Shown here: piece by piece, positions 15,767 to 25,131 of the stretch
How the letters are laid out: the number at the start of each line of letters is the position of its first letter
Position numbering within the stretch: the stretch's first letter is position 1
Assembly: GCA_018362935.1 (NCBI GenBank)
Contig: JAHALQ010000001.1
Span: forward strand, 1 to 64,000
Source of the DNA: Pseudomonadota bacterium
GTDB lineage: Bacteria; Pseudomonadota; Alphaproteobacteria; RF32; CAG-239
Direction of reading: 5' to 3'
DNA length: 64,000 nucleotides
Made by a program: the position numbers and the translations under genes
The notes under the pieces: model-generated
Database searches by the model: none
What the model saw: only the letters and a program-made list of their open reading frames with translations
What the model was told of the DNA's origin: nothing

Positions 15767-16801
15767 TTATACGCTCTTTGAAAGTTTAGCCGCTGCCGAC
15801 GACACCTGCATCAGACAATAAGAAAGGATTTCATGGGACGGATAATTGGTCGTCTTGCAGTCGCGTTCGCATTTATAAAGTAAATCCAATACCGAAAAAA
15901 GGCGGTCTTTGGGCCAGATTGCCAGCTGGCGCTTAAAAGAGGAAGCGCGGTAAAACATCAGGCGCGGCACCAGTTTGTCGATGGCTTTATCCGGGGTTTC
16001 GCCTTTTTCCATATAAGACTGGCAGGTAATCAGGCGGTTGAAATGATTGGCCAGCGCGCGGATAATCGTGACCGGTTCTTCCCCTTCATTCAACAGCCGC
16101 TGAAGGGCTTTCTGCGATTTTTCGCTGTATCCTCCTGCCGTGTAATAACAGACGTCATCGGTATTGGAACTGGACTGGTCCGACACCACCGCCTTGATAT
16201 CGTCAATGGTAACATTGCGGCGGTCGCCGAGATAAGTTATCAGCTTTTCAATTTCGCCGGCCGAAGATTTGCGGTCATTGGACAGCCTCGCGCAGAGCAG
16301 CTGCAAGGCCTCGTTGCCGATTGTAATGGAATTTTCAATAAATTTCGCGCGGGCCGCACCGAAAATATCTTCGTCGCGGTCTTCATAACAGGCTATTGAA
16401 GCGGCGTCTTCGGCACCGTCTGCCCATACCACCAGCGATGATTTTTTATTCAACGAAGCAGAATATATAATGACCAGCGTGTCAGAAACAGAATTCTCAA
16501 ACAAAGCTTTAACCTGTTTGGTCAGGTTATTGTCGGCATCGCGGACGATTATCACCCGCCGGCCGCCCATCAGCGAACGGCTGTTGTATTCCGAACTCAG
16601 CAGCCCGGCATCGGAATTCACATCCGAACCGTTGAGATACACCACGCAAAACGGATCGTACAAATCCTCTGAGACTGTCAAAATAAGCTTGCGCACATAT
16701 TCGGCAACCAGCCCTTCATTTGAACCGTACACCAAGAACGCCTTGATGCCCGGCTCCGGCTTTTTCAGATATTTTTCAATTTGCGCGGCTTTATAAATCA
16801 C
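15767..16801 (-). CDS. holA: DNA polymerase III subunit delta
   Basis: 344 residues, the normal length. The N-terminal clamp-loader ATPase-like fold is divergent (FLVYGSNEGLVAEYVRKL, RSLMGGRRVIIVRDAD), as in all HolA proteins. A helical collar domain makes up the C-terminal third. Delta opens the beta sliding clamp. Its start overlaps the lptE stop by four bases, and leuS-lptE-holA is a common alphaproteobacterial order, which supports the call. Confidence 0.92.
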   Translation of the reverse strand: MIYKAAQIEKYLKKPEPGIKAFLVYGSNEGLVAEYVRKLILTVSEDLYDPFCVVYLNGSDVNSDAGLLSSEYNSRSLMGGRRVIIVRDADNNLTKQVKALFENSVSDTLVIIYSASLNKKSSLVVWADGAEDAASIACYEDRDEDIFGAARAKFIENSITIGNEALQLLCARLSNDRKSSAGEIEKLITYLGDRRNVTIDDIKAVVSDQSSSNTDDVCYYTAGGYSEKSQKALQRLLNEGEEPVTIIRALANHFNRLITCQSYMEKGETPDKAIDKLVPRLMFYRASSFKRQLAIWPKDRLFSVLDLLYKCERDCKTTNYPSHEILSYCLMQVSSAAAKLSKSV

Positions 16802-17343
16802 GGTTGCGTTATTCCTTTGCCGAGCTTCTGATGAAAATACGCGCCCAAACGCAAGGCAATGTCATTAGCGATGATTTTGGCCGCGTCGCTTTCGGTTTTT
16901 TTCTGCGCCATGGTTGTCGAATAAGGATTAGCCATGATATCATAACTGACAAAGGCTATACTGTCGCTCCGCAATTTCATCTCAGTGCCTTCCCACAACT
17001 CGTACTGCACTTTATAATCAACTCTTTCGCTGGTCGCCGTAATATCGCGGCGCATTGCCTGCTGAGTAACCTGGCGGCTGACCAGCCTGACTTCCAGACG
17101 GTATTGCGGCTTTTGCGGAACGCCCCGCGGCGTCAGCAAATCCAGCAGCTGATTGCGTATCTGCTGGCCGAAACGGTCGGCAATCGGGCTGATTTTAATT
17201 TTGGCCATTTCTTCGCTGATTGAAGTATTAAACTTGCCGCCGAAATACCAGCCGCTGGGATTTTCCCGCTGCACATACAGAGGTTCAAATCCGCAGGACT
17301 GAAGCAAAAATAAAGCCGCCGGAATTAAAAACAGTTTTTTCAT
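16798..17343 (-). CDS. lptE: LPS assembly lipoprotein LptE
   Basis: 181 residues. A lipoprotein signal peptide ends at LLQSC, followed by the GFEPLY motif common to alphaproteobacterial LptE. The remainder has short strands and a helix, with a conserved YRLEVRLVS strand. LptE plugs the LptD barrel (encoded at 41640) in the outer membrane. It lies between leuS and holA, 17 bases after leuS. Confidence 0.9.
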   Translation of the reverse strand: MKKLFLIPAALFLLQSCGFEPLYVQRENPSGWYFGGKFNTSISEEMAKIKISPIADRFGQQIRNQLLDLLTPRGVPQKPQYRLEVRLVSRQVTQQAMRRDITATSERVDYKVQYELWEGTEMKLRSDSIAFVSYDIMANPYSTTMAQKKTESDAAKIIANDIALRLGAYFHQKLGKGITQP

Positions 17344-17360
17344 AAATTCATCCGATTAAG

Positions 17361-19814
17361 TTAAATAACAATGTTGCATATTTTATTCGGCACCACAATA
17401 ATTTTGCGGATTTCTTTGCCTTCAACCTGCCGCTTGACATTGTCGAGAGCCAAAGCCGCTTTTTCAACTTCTTCCTTCGGGGCATTGGCCGGCACCTCAA
17501 TTGTCCCGCGCATTTTGCCGCAAATCTGCACCGCGACGGTCACAACGTCGTCCTGTGCCAGAGCTTTGTCGCCCTGCGGCCATTCGGCGTCAATAATAAA
17601 GCTGCCGTTGCCCAAACGTGCCCACATTTCTTCGGCCAGGTGCGGCGTAAACGGCGTCATCAGCTTCAGCAGCGTGCTGTAAAGCTCCGGCGCGATTTTA
17701 TCCAACCCGCTCAGATAATTTACATACGTCATCAGCGAGGAAACCGCGGTGTTGAATTTCATCTGGTCGATGCGCTCGGTCACTTCCAGAATGCATTTGT
17801 GCATTGCGCGCAAATCTTTGTCTGACGGTTCAGCATCTTTGTAAACTTTCTTAAACAGATTATAAACCTTGCCGACAAAACGGTAAACACCCATCAAACT
17901 TTCGTCAGACCACATTGCCACCTGGTCAAACGGCCCAATAAACATTTCATAAAGGCGGAACGTATCCGCGCCATAGGCCGCGACGATATCATCGGGATTA
18001 ATAACGTTGCCGCGCGACTTAGACATTTTTTCGCCGTTCTCGGCCAAAATCATGCCGTGCGAGGTGCGCTTGTTATAAGGTTCCTTGGTCGGCACCAAAC
18101 CGCAATCGTAGAGGAACTTATGCCAAAAACGCGAATACAGCAGGTGCAGCGTCGTATGTTCCATGCCGCCGTTATACCAGTCGACGTTCATCCAGTAATC
18201 CAGCGCTTCCTTGGAGGCAAACTCCTTATCATTATGCGGATCGCAGTAACGCAGAAAATACCAGGATGATCCCGCCCAGTTAGGCATTGTGTCCGTTTCT
18301 CGCCGCGCTTTGGCACCGCATTTCGGGCATTTCGTATACAGCCAGTCGCCGGCTTTGGATAACGGCGATTCGCCTTCGTCATTAGGGTGATAATCCGGCA
18401 CTTCCGGCAATTTTAAAGGCAGCTCGGATTCCGGTATCGGCTGCCAGCCGCAATGCTCGCAGTATACCATCGGTATTGGTTCGCCCCAGTAGCGCTGGCG
18501 CGAGAATACCCAGTCGCGCAGCTTAAAGTTGACTTTCGGCCGGCCGAAACCGTTTTTGACGGCATAGTCCGTTGCCGCTTTCATGCCGTCTTCTTTGTTC
18601 ATACCGTCCAGAAAAGACGAGTTAATGTGCGGCCCGTCTTCTTCAAAAGCTTTTTCGGAAATGTCGCCGCCGTCCAAAACCTGAATAATCGGCAGGTTAA
18701 ACACTTTGGCAAAGGCGTAATCGCGCTGGTCATGCGCCGGTACCGCCATAATCGCGCCGGTGCCATACCCGGTCAGAACATAGTCTGAGATAAAGACCGG
18801 AATATCTTTGCCGTTAAACGGATTAACCGCCTTGATTCCTTTAAGCTCGACGCCGGTCTTGCTGTCATCCTGCGTGCGCTGCAAATCGGACTTTTTGGCT
18901 GTTGCTTCGACATAAGCCTTAATCTCGGCCTGATTCTCAAACCTGTCCATATATTTTTGAACAAACTCATGCTCCGGCGCCAAAACCATATAAGTCACGC
19001 CGAAAGCCGTGTCGGGACGCGTTGTAAACACCGTCAGCTTGTCGTCGCCGAATTTGAAATCCAGCTCGGCACCCTCGGAACGCCCAATCCAGTTGATTTG
19101 CTGAGACTTGACACGGTCGATGAAGTCCAAATCGTCCAAATCATTAATCAGGCGGTCGGCATATTTGGTAATCGCAATCATCCACTGTTCTTTGTCTTTG
19201 CGGACAACCTGCGCCCCGCAGCGTTCGCAGCAGCCGTTGACGACTTCTTCGTTTGCCAGACCGACTTTGCAGGACGGACACCAGTTAATAGCGATTTTAT
19301 CTTTATATGCCAGACCTTTTTCAAAGAACTTGATAAACATCCACTGCGTCCATTTGTAATATTCCGGATCGCAGGTGCTGATGCATCTGTCCCAGTCAAA
19401 ACAAAAACCGAGGGACTTCAGCTGCTTGGTAAAAGTCGCGATATTGGCGGCTGTGGAAACAGCGGGATGAACGCCGGTCTTAATGGCATAGTTTTCCGCG
19501 GGCAGGCCGAAAGCGTCAAAACCCATGGGATACAAAACATTAAAGCCCTGCATCCTCTTCTTGCGCGAGATAACGTCCAGAGCCGTATAAGAACGCGGAT
19601 GCCCGACATGCAGCCCGGCGCCGGACGGATACGGAAACTCGACCAGAGCATAGAATTTTTCCTTGTTCTTGTCCGGTTCGACATGATAGGCCTTTTCCTC
19701 GTCCCATATGGCCTGCCACTTTTTCTCAATGGTCTTGAAATTATAGCGATCTTCAAGCTTCCAGCTTTCCTGCCATTGCTCAAAAGTGTCCTTCCCGTCG
19801 TATTTCTTATTCAT
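17361..19814 (-). CDS. leuS: Leucyl-tRNA synthetase
   Basis: 817 residues. Class I signatures are HVGH (69-72, the HIGH motif) and KMSKS (596-600). Zinc-site-like CxxC pairs (about 196-200, CCERCG) and CEHCGW...CPKCG appear in the middle, with the CP1 editing domain between them. Residues TTLHLLYSRFWHKFL match the catalytic core of LeuS. It is first in the leuS-lptE-holA operon, with a GAGGA Shine-Dalgarno before the ATG. Confidence 0.98.
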   Translation of the reverse strand: MNKKYDGKDTFEQWQESWKLEDRYNFKTIEKKWQAIWDEEKAYHVEPDKNKEKFYALVEFPYPSGAGLHVGHPRSYTALDVISRKKRMQGFNVLYPMGFDAFGLPAENYAIKTGVHPAVSTAANIATFTKQLKSLGFCFDWDRCISTCDPEYYKWTQWMFIKFFEKGLAYKDKIAINWCPSCKVGLANEEVVNGCCERCGAQVVRKDKEQWMIAITKYADRLINDLDDLDFIDRVKSQQINWIGRSEGAELDFKFGDDKLTVFTTRPDTAFGVTYMVLAPEHEFVQKYMDRFENQAEIKAYVEATAKKSDLQRTQDDSKTGVELKGIKAVNPFNGKDIPVFISDYVLTGYGTGAIMAVPAHDQRDYAFAKVFNLPIIQVLDGGDISEKAFEEDGPHINSSFLDGMNKEDGMKAATDYAVKNGFGRPKVNFKLRDWVFSRQRYWGEPIPMVYCEHCGWQPIPESELPLKLPEVPDYHPNDEGESPLSKAGDWLYTKCPKCGAKARRETDTMPNWAGSSWYFLRYCDPHNDKEFASKEALDYWMNVDWYNGGMEHTTLHLLYSRFWHKFLYDCGLVPTKEPYNKRTSHGMILAENGEKMSKSRGNVINPDDIVAAYGADTFRLYEMFIGPFDQVAMWSDESLMGVYRFVGKVYNLFKKVYKDAEPSDKDLRAMHKCILEVTERIDQMKFNTAVSSLMTYVNYLSGLDKIAPELYSTLLKLMTPFTPHLAEEMWARLGNGSFIIDAEWPQGDKALAQDDVVTVAVQICGKMRGTIEVPANAPKEEVEKAALALDNVKRQVEGKEIRKIIVVPNKICNIVI

Positions 19815-19880
19815 TATATTTCGTCCTCATGGCTAAAATCTTCATCTAACCCCAAAAATTACCTTAATTTAATTCTTTTG

Positions 19881-19905
19881 ACAAGAGTCTATTTTTAACT
19901 CTTGT
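19881..19905. promoter_or_regulatory. Inverted repeat with 9-base spacer between leuS and rsmB
   Basis: ACAAGAGT - 9 bases - ACTCTTGT is a perfect 8-bp inverted repeat in the gap between the divergent leuS and rsmB genes. It overlaps a TTGACA (19878-19883) that could serve as a -35 for rsmB. The geometry recalls an operator site, but the regulator is unknown. Confidence 0.35.
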
Positions 19906-19963
19906 ATTTATCACAGCGATTAAATACAATAACCCCGATTTAATTAAAAACCCGGAAAGAAAC

Positions 19964-21250
19964 ATGGCCGATTCCCGTTTGACAGCTGCTCAAATTCTGC
20001 TGGACATCATTGAAAACAAAAATTTTGCCTCGGACGCCAAAGCCCGTTTTGAAAAACAAATCGGCGCCGATTCCGCCTTTGTCAACATGCTGCTGCAAAC
20101 CGCGCTGCGCCACATGGTTTTTATCAAACGCATTCTTAGGCAGTTTGTCAAAAAAAAGCTTCCGGCACAGTCCGTTTTGGCATATTACGCGCTGATTCTC
20201 GGCACCGCCGAAATTTTATATATGGATACGCCCGATTACGCGACGATTAACAGCTATGTCGAACTTGTCAAAAAGCAGCTCGACAAATATGTCGCCGGCT
20301 TCGTCAATGCCGTCCTGCGCAAAGTTGTCGCCGGTAAAGAAACTTTTTCTGCATCCAAAAACGAGGAGTTTTTCCCGCCCGAATTCCGCAAGATACTGAA
20401 CGCCGGTTACGGCAAAAAGACCGTCCGCAGAATAGAACAGTCTTTCCTCACCGAACCCGGATTAGACTTATCCTGTAAATCGGAGCCGCAGCTCTGGGCA
20501 AAAAAACTGAATGCCCGGCTTCTGCCAACCGGCACGCTTCGCCTGCCCAATCAGGGCAGCGTTGCCAAACTCGAAGGATATGAAGAAGGCGCCTGGTGGG
20601 TGCAGGATTTTGCCGCTTCGCTGGCTGCCAAAGCGCTTGGCAATAACTTATCCGGCCAAAAGGTTCTTGACCTCTGCGCCGCGCCCGGCGGCAAAACCGC
20701 CCAATTGCTGGCCGCCGGTGCCCAAGTAATGGCTCTGGACATTTCCGAAACTCGGCTTGCCCGTTTAAAGGAAAATATCAAACGTCTGAACCTGCCGACG
20801 CCGGAAATTGTCTGCGCCGACGCGGTTGCTTATCTGCAAAGCTTAGCCGCACTGCAGTTTGACGCCGTCTTGCTGGACGCGCCCTGCTCAGCCACCGGAA
20901 CCCTGCGCCGCCATCCCGAAATTGTCCATATCAAAAACCTTTCCGATGTCGAAAAACAAACCGCCGTCCAAAAAGAAATCCTCAGCGTTGTTTCAAACGC
21001 CCTCAAACCCGGCGGCACGCTGGTTTACTGCGTTTGCTCGCTGGCCAAAGCGGAAGGCGAAGAACAAATCGCCGCATTTTTAGACCAACATCCCGAATTT
21101 CGCCGCCAGTCTCTGAAACCGATGATTCCCGCGGAAATATCCGAGATTGTCAATTCCGACGGCTGTATCCGTACGCTGCCCTGCCATCTTGAAAAGTTCG
21201 GCGGCGTCGACGGCTTTTTCATCGCCCGCCTGCAAAAGGAATCAAACTGA
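19964..21250 (+). CDS. rsmB: 16S rRNA m5C967 methyltransferase RsmB
   Basis: 428 residues. An N-terminal NusB-like helical RNA-binding domain (about 1-140, with LQTALRH and DTPDYATINSYVELVK) is followed by the Nop2/Sun methyltransferase domain: SAM motif VLDLCAAPGGKTAQLL (about 231-246) and catalytic-Cys motif DAPCSATG (about 304-311). The second active-site Cys lies in VYCVCSL. The family methylates C967 of 16S rRNA. It overlaps the next gene by one base (TGATG). Confidence 0.93.
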   Translation: MADSRLTAAQILLDIIENKNFASDAKARFEKQIGADSAFVNMLLQTALRHMVFIKRILRQFVKKKLPAQSVLAYYALILGTAEILYMDTPDYATINSYVELVKKQLDKYVAGFVNAVLRKVVAGKETFSASKNEEFFPPEFRKILNAGYGKKTVRRIEQSFLTEPGLDLSCKSEPQLWAKKLNARLLPTGTLRLPNQGSVAKLEGYEEGAWWVQDFAASLAAKALGNNLSGQKVLDLCAAPGGKTAQLLAAGAQVMALDISETRLARLKENIKRLNLPTPEIVCADAVAYLQSLAALQFDAVLLDAPCSATGTLRRHPEIVHIKNLSDVEKQTAVQKEILSVVSNALKPGGTLVYCVCSLAKAEGEEQIAAFLDQHPEFRRQSLKPMIPAEISEIVNSDGCIRTLPCHLEKFGGVDGFFIARLQKESN

Positions 21251-22173
21251 TGTTTTTCAGCAAACCCGAGCCCCAATCCGCCGTCACCCCGCATAATATT
21301 GCCTTTTTAGGCACCGATGCCCTCGGTCTGTATTGGGCGGATATCCTGAAAAATCTCGGACATCGCGTCTTTTTCCTTTGTCCCCCGCGTTATGCCGATG
21401 AATACAACGCAACCGACTTTATTTACAAAGATACCGCCAGGCTGAAAAACCCCCGCAATAATTTTTGCTTCGGGCATGAACTGCCGTTCGCACCCGATTT
21501 GCTTTTAATAACCGTTTCGCCCGAACGCCGAAAATCAAACCTGACGCTGCTCTCGCCGTCTGCGCTTGCCGACACGCTCATCGTCAGTTTTTGTTTTCCC
21601 GATCAGGATGCCGTTTTGCCTGAAATCGTGCATAAACCGGTTATTAATGCTTTTTTTGAGGGTTGGATAAACCGCAGCAAAAATCATATTTCCATTTATG
21701 GTCATTCCCCCCGCGTCACATTTTCACTGCCGGATACATCAAACGAAGCTGCCTTTTTAAGAGAGATTTTTGAGCCTGCCGGAATCACAACCGTTTTTTC
21801 CGAACAGGAAAATAACAATCTATGGAATTTTGCCGGGCCTTTTCTGGCTCACGGGCTGCTAACCGTCTGTTTCGGCCGCAGTATTTTTGAACTTGCCAAA
21901 AACGAAGAAGGCCGACGTCAAATTGATGTTTTGTTGGAAGAAATCAGCCGTCTCGCCGAAGCCGACAACGTTTGTCTGCCGGCTGCCGGTCTGCTTGCCC
22001 GACTGTATGAAATACCGTCGGCTTATGTGTCGCCGCTGCAAAAAAGCGTGCAAACCCATAACCCGCTTTTTTTTGAAAGGCTGAATTCTTTCTTACTCTC
22101 AAAAAACGCCCGGAATGACAAAAAATATCCGCACATTCACCGGTTTATGCGCGAAGTATACAACAAATACTAG
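21250..22173 (+). CDS. Ketopantoate-reductase-like (PanE/ApbA) protein
   Basis: 307 residues. The N-terminus has a degenerate dinucleotide-binding fold (IAFLGTDALGLYWADILKNLGH), in which the usual G-x-G-x-x-G reads G-T-D-A-L-G. The C-terminal helical half carries a YVSPLQKSVQ segment, like the catalytic region of ApbA/PanE proteins. The loss of the second Gly means NADPH binding and reductase activity are uncertain. It overlaps rsmB by one base. A role in pantothenate synthesis should not be assumed. Confidence 0.55.
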   Translation: MFFSKPEPQSAVTPHNIAFLGTDALGLYWADILKNLGHRVFFLCPPRYADEYNATDFIYKDTARLKNPRNNFCFGHELPFAPDLLLITVSPERRKSNLTLLSPSALADTLIVSFCFPDQDAVLPEIVHKPVINAFFEGWINRSKNHISIYGHSPRVTFSLPDTSNEAAFLREIFEPAGITTVFSEQENNNLWNFAGPFLAHGLLTVCFGRSIFELAKNEEGRRQIDVLLEEISRLAEADNVCLPAAGLLARLYEIPSAYVSPLQKSVQTHNPLFFERLNSFLLSKNARNDKKYPHIHRFMREVYNKY

Positions 22174-22253
22174 TATAAAATAAGAATCTTGCTTGAAGAG
22201 CACGGCAAAAGCATTATAAAATACCGAATGAACAAACGAGGGGGAAAAACTTT

Positions 22254-23324
22254 ATGTTTACGGGTTCTGGTCTGTTGTTTTTCGGAATGTTTTTCTGTCT
22301 GATTGGCAGTTTTTTTGCTTTTTCCTTAATCGGAAAAAAAGGACGCCCGACTTTTAACGCTCCCTTTGTTGCCGTCAGCGCGCTGCTGTGTTTTGCCGTG
22401 CTGGCTTCCGTTTTTCTGTTCTGGGAACCCTCTGACTTCATTTCCTCCGTCACGCCGGCCGCTTTTGCCGCCCCTGCGGTTTTGCTTCTTTTTCTTGCTA
22501 TGCTGTCGCTTGTTTTTCCGCAGCCGCAGTTGCAATTTATATTGCTTGCCCTCAGCTGCTGCGGAATAGTTTTCGGCTTTGACGTATTTATCCGATTTTC
22601 ATCTCAGCTGCCGCCGCTGCCCAATAAAATCCTGACCGCCGTCTTATGGCTGGCAATCTGTTATTTCCCGCGTGTTATTAACCTCAATACGGGCATTGTC
22701 TGCATCCAGACACTGACGATTGCCCTCGGCGCTCTGCTGTTGTACTTCATAAATGCCCTGCCGCTGGCCGTCGGCATGCTTGCCGCTTATACGGCCGCCT
22801 GCTTTATCGGCCTGCTGGTTGCCGCTAGGAACAACCCCAATCTGCGCATATCTGACCTTATGTGCAATCTGCTTGGTTTTCTCCTCGGCTGGCTGACAGT
22901 TTATGCCTCCGCCGAAGGTGCCGGCTCATGTTTTGCTGTCTTTGCAATCTATCCGCTGATAGAAGTCATTTTTGCCCTTGCGCAAAAGCTGACCTTCCTG
23001 CCGCAGTTCGCCATTGCTAAAAACAACACGCTATATCTGCGCATGATCGATGCCGACATGACGCCCTCCGTCCTCAACCGCTATCTGCTGCGCATCAGCG
23101 CCATCTGCATATTATTCGGCAGCTTCCAGGCTTTTGCCCCCAATGATTACTCTATTCCCGTTTTCTGTCTGCTGGTCGTCCTTTGGCAGCTGTACCGGAT
23201 TTACAACTGGCGGGAACTCCCGTCCGGACTGAAAGAAACTAATAAAAAATTTATCAGTGATGTCAAAAACAATTTGCAGGAAATCTCACAAATCTTAAAA
23301 GACAGGGACAGAAGCAAAAAATGA
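22254..23324 (+). CDS. Polytopic membrane protein of unknown function
   Basis: 356 residues with about nine or ten hydrophobic segments and a basic, Lys-rich C-terminal tail (from about 320) likely to be cytoplasmic. The topology and the middle loop (RISDLMCNLLGFLLGWL) loosely recall the MraY/WecA glycosyl-1-phosphate transferases, but their Asp-rich catalytic motifs are not visible, so I leave it unnamed. Its stop overlaps the next gene by four bases, so the pair is probably co-translated. Confidence 0.7.
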   Translation: MFTGSGLLFFGMFFCLIGSFFAFSLIGKKGRPTFNAPFVAVSALLCFAVLASVFLFWEPSDFISSVTPAAFAAPAVLLLFLAMLSLVFPQPQLQFILLALSCCGIVFGFDVFIRFSSQLPPLPNKILTAVLWLAICYFPRVINLNTGIVCIQTLTIALGALLLYFINALPLAVGMLAAYTAACFIGLLVAARNNPNLRISDLMCNLLGFLLGWLTVYASAEGAGSCFAVFAIYPLIEVIFALAQKLTFLPQFAIAKNNTLYLRMIDADMTPSVLNRYLLRISAICILFGSFQAFAPNDYSIPVFCLLVVLWQLYRIYNWRELPSGLKETNKKFISDVKNNLQEISQILKDRDRSKK

Positions 23325-24679
23325 ACTTTTTAGACTTTCTTAAGCATCTTTTTCTGCAAAACAAACCGGCGTCACCGGATGACCTGACGCCCGAAGCGGC
23401 GCAATTAATCAATTTTAAGGTTGTTGTAACCGAGTTTGCCGACAATGTCGAAAGTTCCGGCGCCGAAACCGTCTGCGCCCGGTTGAAATCCTGCGAAGGC
23501 CTGCATGTTGCCTATTTTAACGAACCTTTTAACAAGTCATTTCTCAGTCTTGAAAGCCGCTCATTTTTTGACCTGCTTGAAAAAGGGCAGACCATAATTG
23601 ACAAAACCGGTGCCGACGTGCTTGTCTGGGGCTGCCGCGAAGGGGAGAAAATCCGTCTTAATTTCCAAACCAACCTGCAGTATGAAGCCGCTGCCGGAAC
23701 TTTTACCTCAATTTTGGACAGCCTGTATTTCCCGGCTGATTTATTTGATGCTTCACACCCTTTTCCGCCTTCGCTGGCCACGCTGATATACGGCGCTGTC
23801 GTCAGCGCGGTTGCCGCTCCGTCCAAACAGCGCAGAATTCAGAAACGCTATCTGCTCAAAAAAATCATTGCGGCGCTGTCATCGGACAATTCCGCCAAAA
23901 TGTTGTCAATTGAGTATCTGCCGTTTGTAATGAATTTTCTGGGCACGATTTATCTCAGTTACTCGTATGAATCCGAAACCGACAAAGATTTCAAAATTGT
24001 CAAAAGCCTGCTTGAAACGGCTGTTTCGCATCAGGATTTGATAAAAAACCCCATTCATCTCGGCTGCATATACTACCACTTCGGACAGCTTTATGACGCA
24101 GCCGCCAACCATATGGCCAAACGGCCCGGCTCTTATTACAAAGGCGCCATTACCAACTATCGCCTCGCTCAGAAATACCTTGGAAAATACACCTACCCCT
24201 ATGATTACGGTGCCATTTCATACCGCCTGTCGGCATTGTTTTATGATTACTGGAAACAAAAAAACGACTTGCAGGCGCTGCGCGATTCCGTATTTAACCT
24301 GCGCGAAGCCGAAAAAATATTCACCTACGCGCTGTTTCCCGAATTCTGGGCGCAGATACAGGGCAAACTCGGCTATCATCTTTCGCTGCTGGCCAGTCTG
24401 ACCCGCAGTTCGGATATTGCGGAATTGGCGATTGCCGCTTATAAGAATCAGCAGAAAATTATCACCGAAAAACGCGATCCTTTCACATGGGCTTCAATTC
24501 AGGAAAAAATAGGCGAAATCTATTTCCAAATCGGCCGCAAAGACACCGATACCGATGCCTTGGAAGAAGCGCTCGAATACTTTCACGATGCATTGTATAT
24601 ATTTGAAAATATGGAACTGGCCGACGCCGCCCGGCGTATAACCGTCAATATTTCCCGCACTTCCGAGCTCTTAAATTAA
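23321..24679 (+). CDS. TPR-like repeat protein of unknown function
   Basis: 452 residues. The first about 165 residues form a mixed alpha/beta domain with no family I recognise. From about 180 onward the sequence is helical with tetratricopeptide-like spacing (for example YYHFGQLYDAAANH, AIEYF-like EALEYFHDALYIFE near the end), suggesting a protein-binding scaffold. No signal peptide. It is coupled by a 4-bp overlap to the membrane protein upstream, so the two may work together at the inner membrane. A terminator follows directly. Confidence 0.7.
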   Translation: MNFLDFLKHLFLQNKPASPDDLTPEAAQLINFKVVVTEFADNVESSGAETVCARLKSCEGLHVAYFNEPFNKSFLSLESRSFFDLLEKGQTIIDKTGADVLVWGCREGEKIRLNFQTNLQYEAAAGTFTSILDSLYFPADLFDASHPFPPSLATLIYGAVVSAVAAPSKQRRIQKRYLLKKIIAALSSDNSAKMLSIEYLPFVMNFLGTIYLSYSYESETDKDFKIVKSLLETAVSHQDLIKNPIHLGCIYYHFGQLYDAAANHMAKRPGSYYKGAITNYRLAQKYLGKYTYPYDYGAISYRLSALFYDYWKQKNDLQALRDSVFNLREAEKIFTYALFPEFWAQIQGKLGYHLSLLASLTRSSDIAELAIAAYKNQQKIITEKRDPFTWASIQEKIGEIYFQIGRKDTDTDALEEALEYFHDALYIFENMELADAARRITVNISRTSELLN

Positions 24680-24680
24680 A

Positions 24681-24704
24681 AAAAGCGCCCTCAGGGCGCT
24701 TTTT
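24681..24704. terminator. Bidirectional terminator between TPR gene and trxA
   Basis: AAAAGCGCCC-TCA-GGGCGCTTTT has a 10-bp perfect stem with T runs on both strands, between two convergent genes. Confidence 0.88.
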
Positions 24705-24719
24705 CATCAGAATTTCCAC

Positions 24720-25034
24720 TTACTGGTTTGCTTCAATCCAAGCCTGAACGCTGGCTTTGGAATTCAGGCCGACTTTGGTGTCAATCTGTTTGCCGTCCTT
24801 AAACAGAAACATTGTCGGGATGCTGCGGATTCCGTACTGCGCGGCCGTATTCGGGGATTCGTCGACATTTATCTTGCAAATCTCAACCTTACCGGCCATT
24901 TCCTTGGAAACTTCTTCTAACACAGGAATCAGCTGACGGCAGGGACCGCACCATTCTGCCCAGAAATCAACCAAAACCAGACCCTTGGCCTGCAAGACTT
25001 CTTTTTCAAACTCTCTGTCCGTAATTGCTTTCAT
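24720..25034 (-). CDS. trxA: Thioredoxin
   Basis: 104 residues. The redox-active WCGPC is at 28-32, followed by the cis-Pro motif RSIPTMFLFKDGK. Thioredoxin reduces disulphides in the cytoplasm and donates electrons to enzymes such as ribonucleotide reductase and methionine sulfoxide reductase. It has an AAGGAAA Shine-Dalgarno and ends at a shared terminator. In alphaproteobacteria trxA commonly follows addAB, as here. Confidence 0.97.
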   Translation of the reverse strand: MKAITDREFEKEVLQAKGLVLVDFWAEWCGPCRQLIPVLEEVSKEMAGKVEICKINVDESPNTAAQYGIRSIPTMFLFKDGKQIDTKVGLNSKASVQAWIEANQ

Positions 25035-25131
25035 CTTTTTTCCTTTCGAAATGTGTATAGTTTCTATCTAATATAATTGATATTTTTTATAAATAAAGAG
25101 CAATCGTAATATTTTTTAAATTTTTATAATA

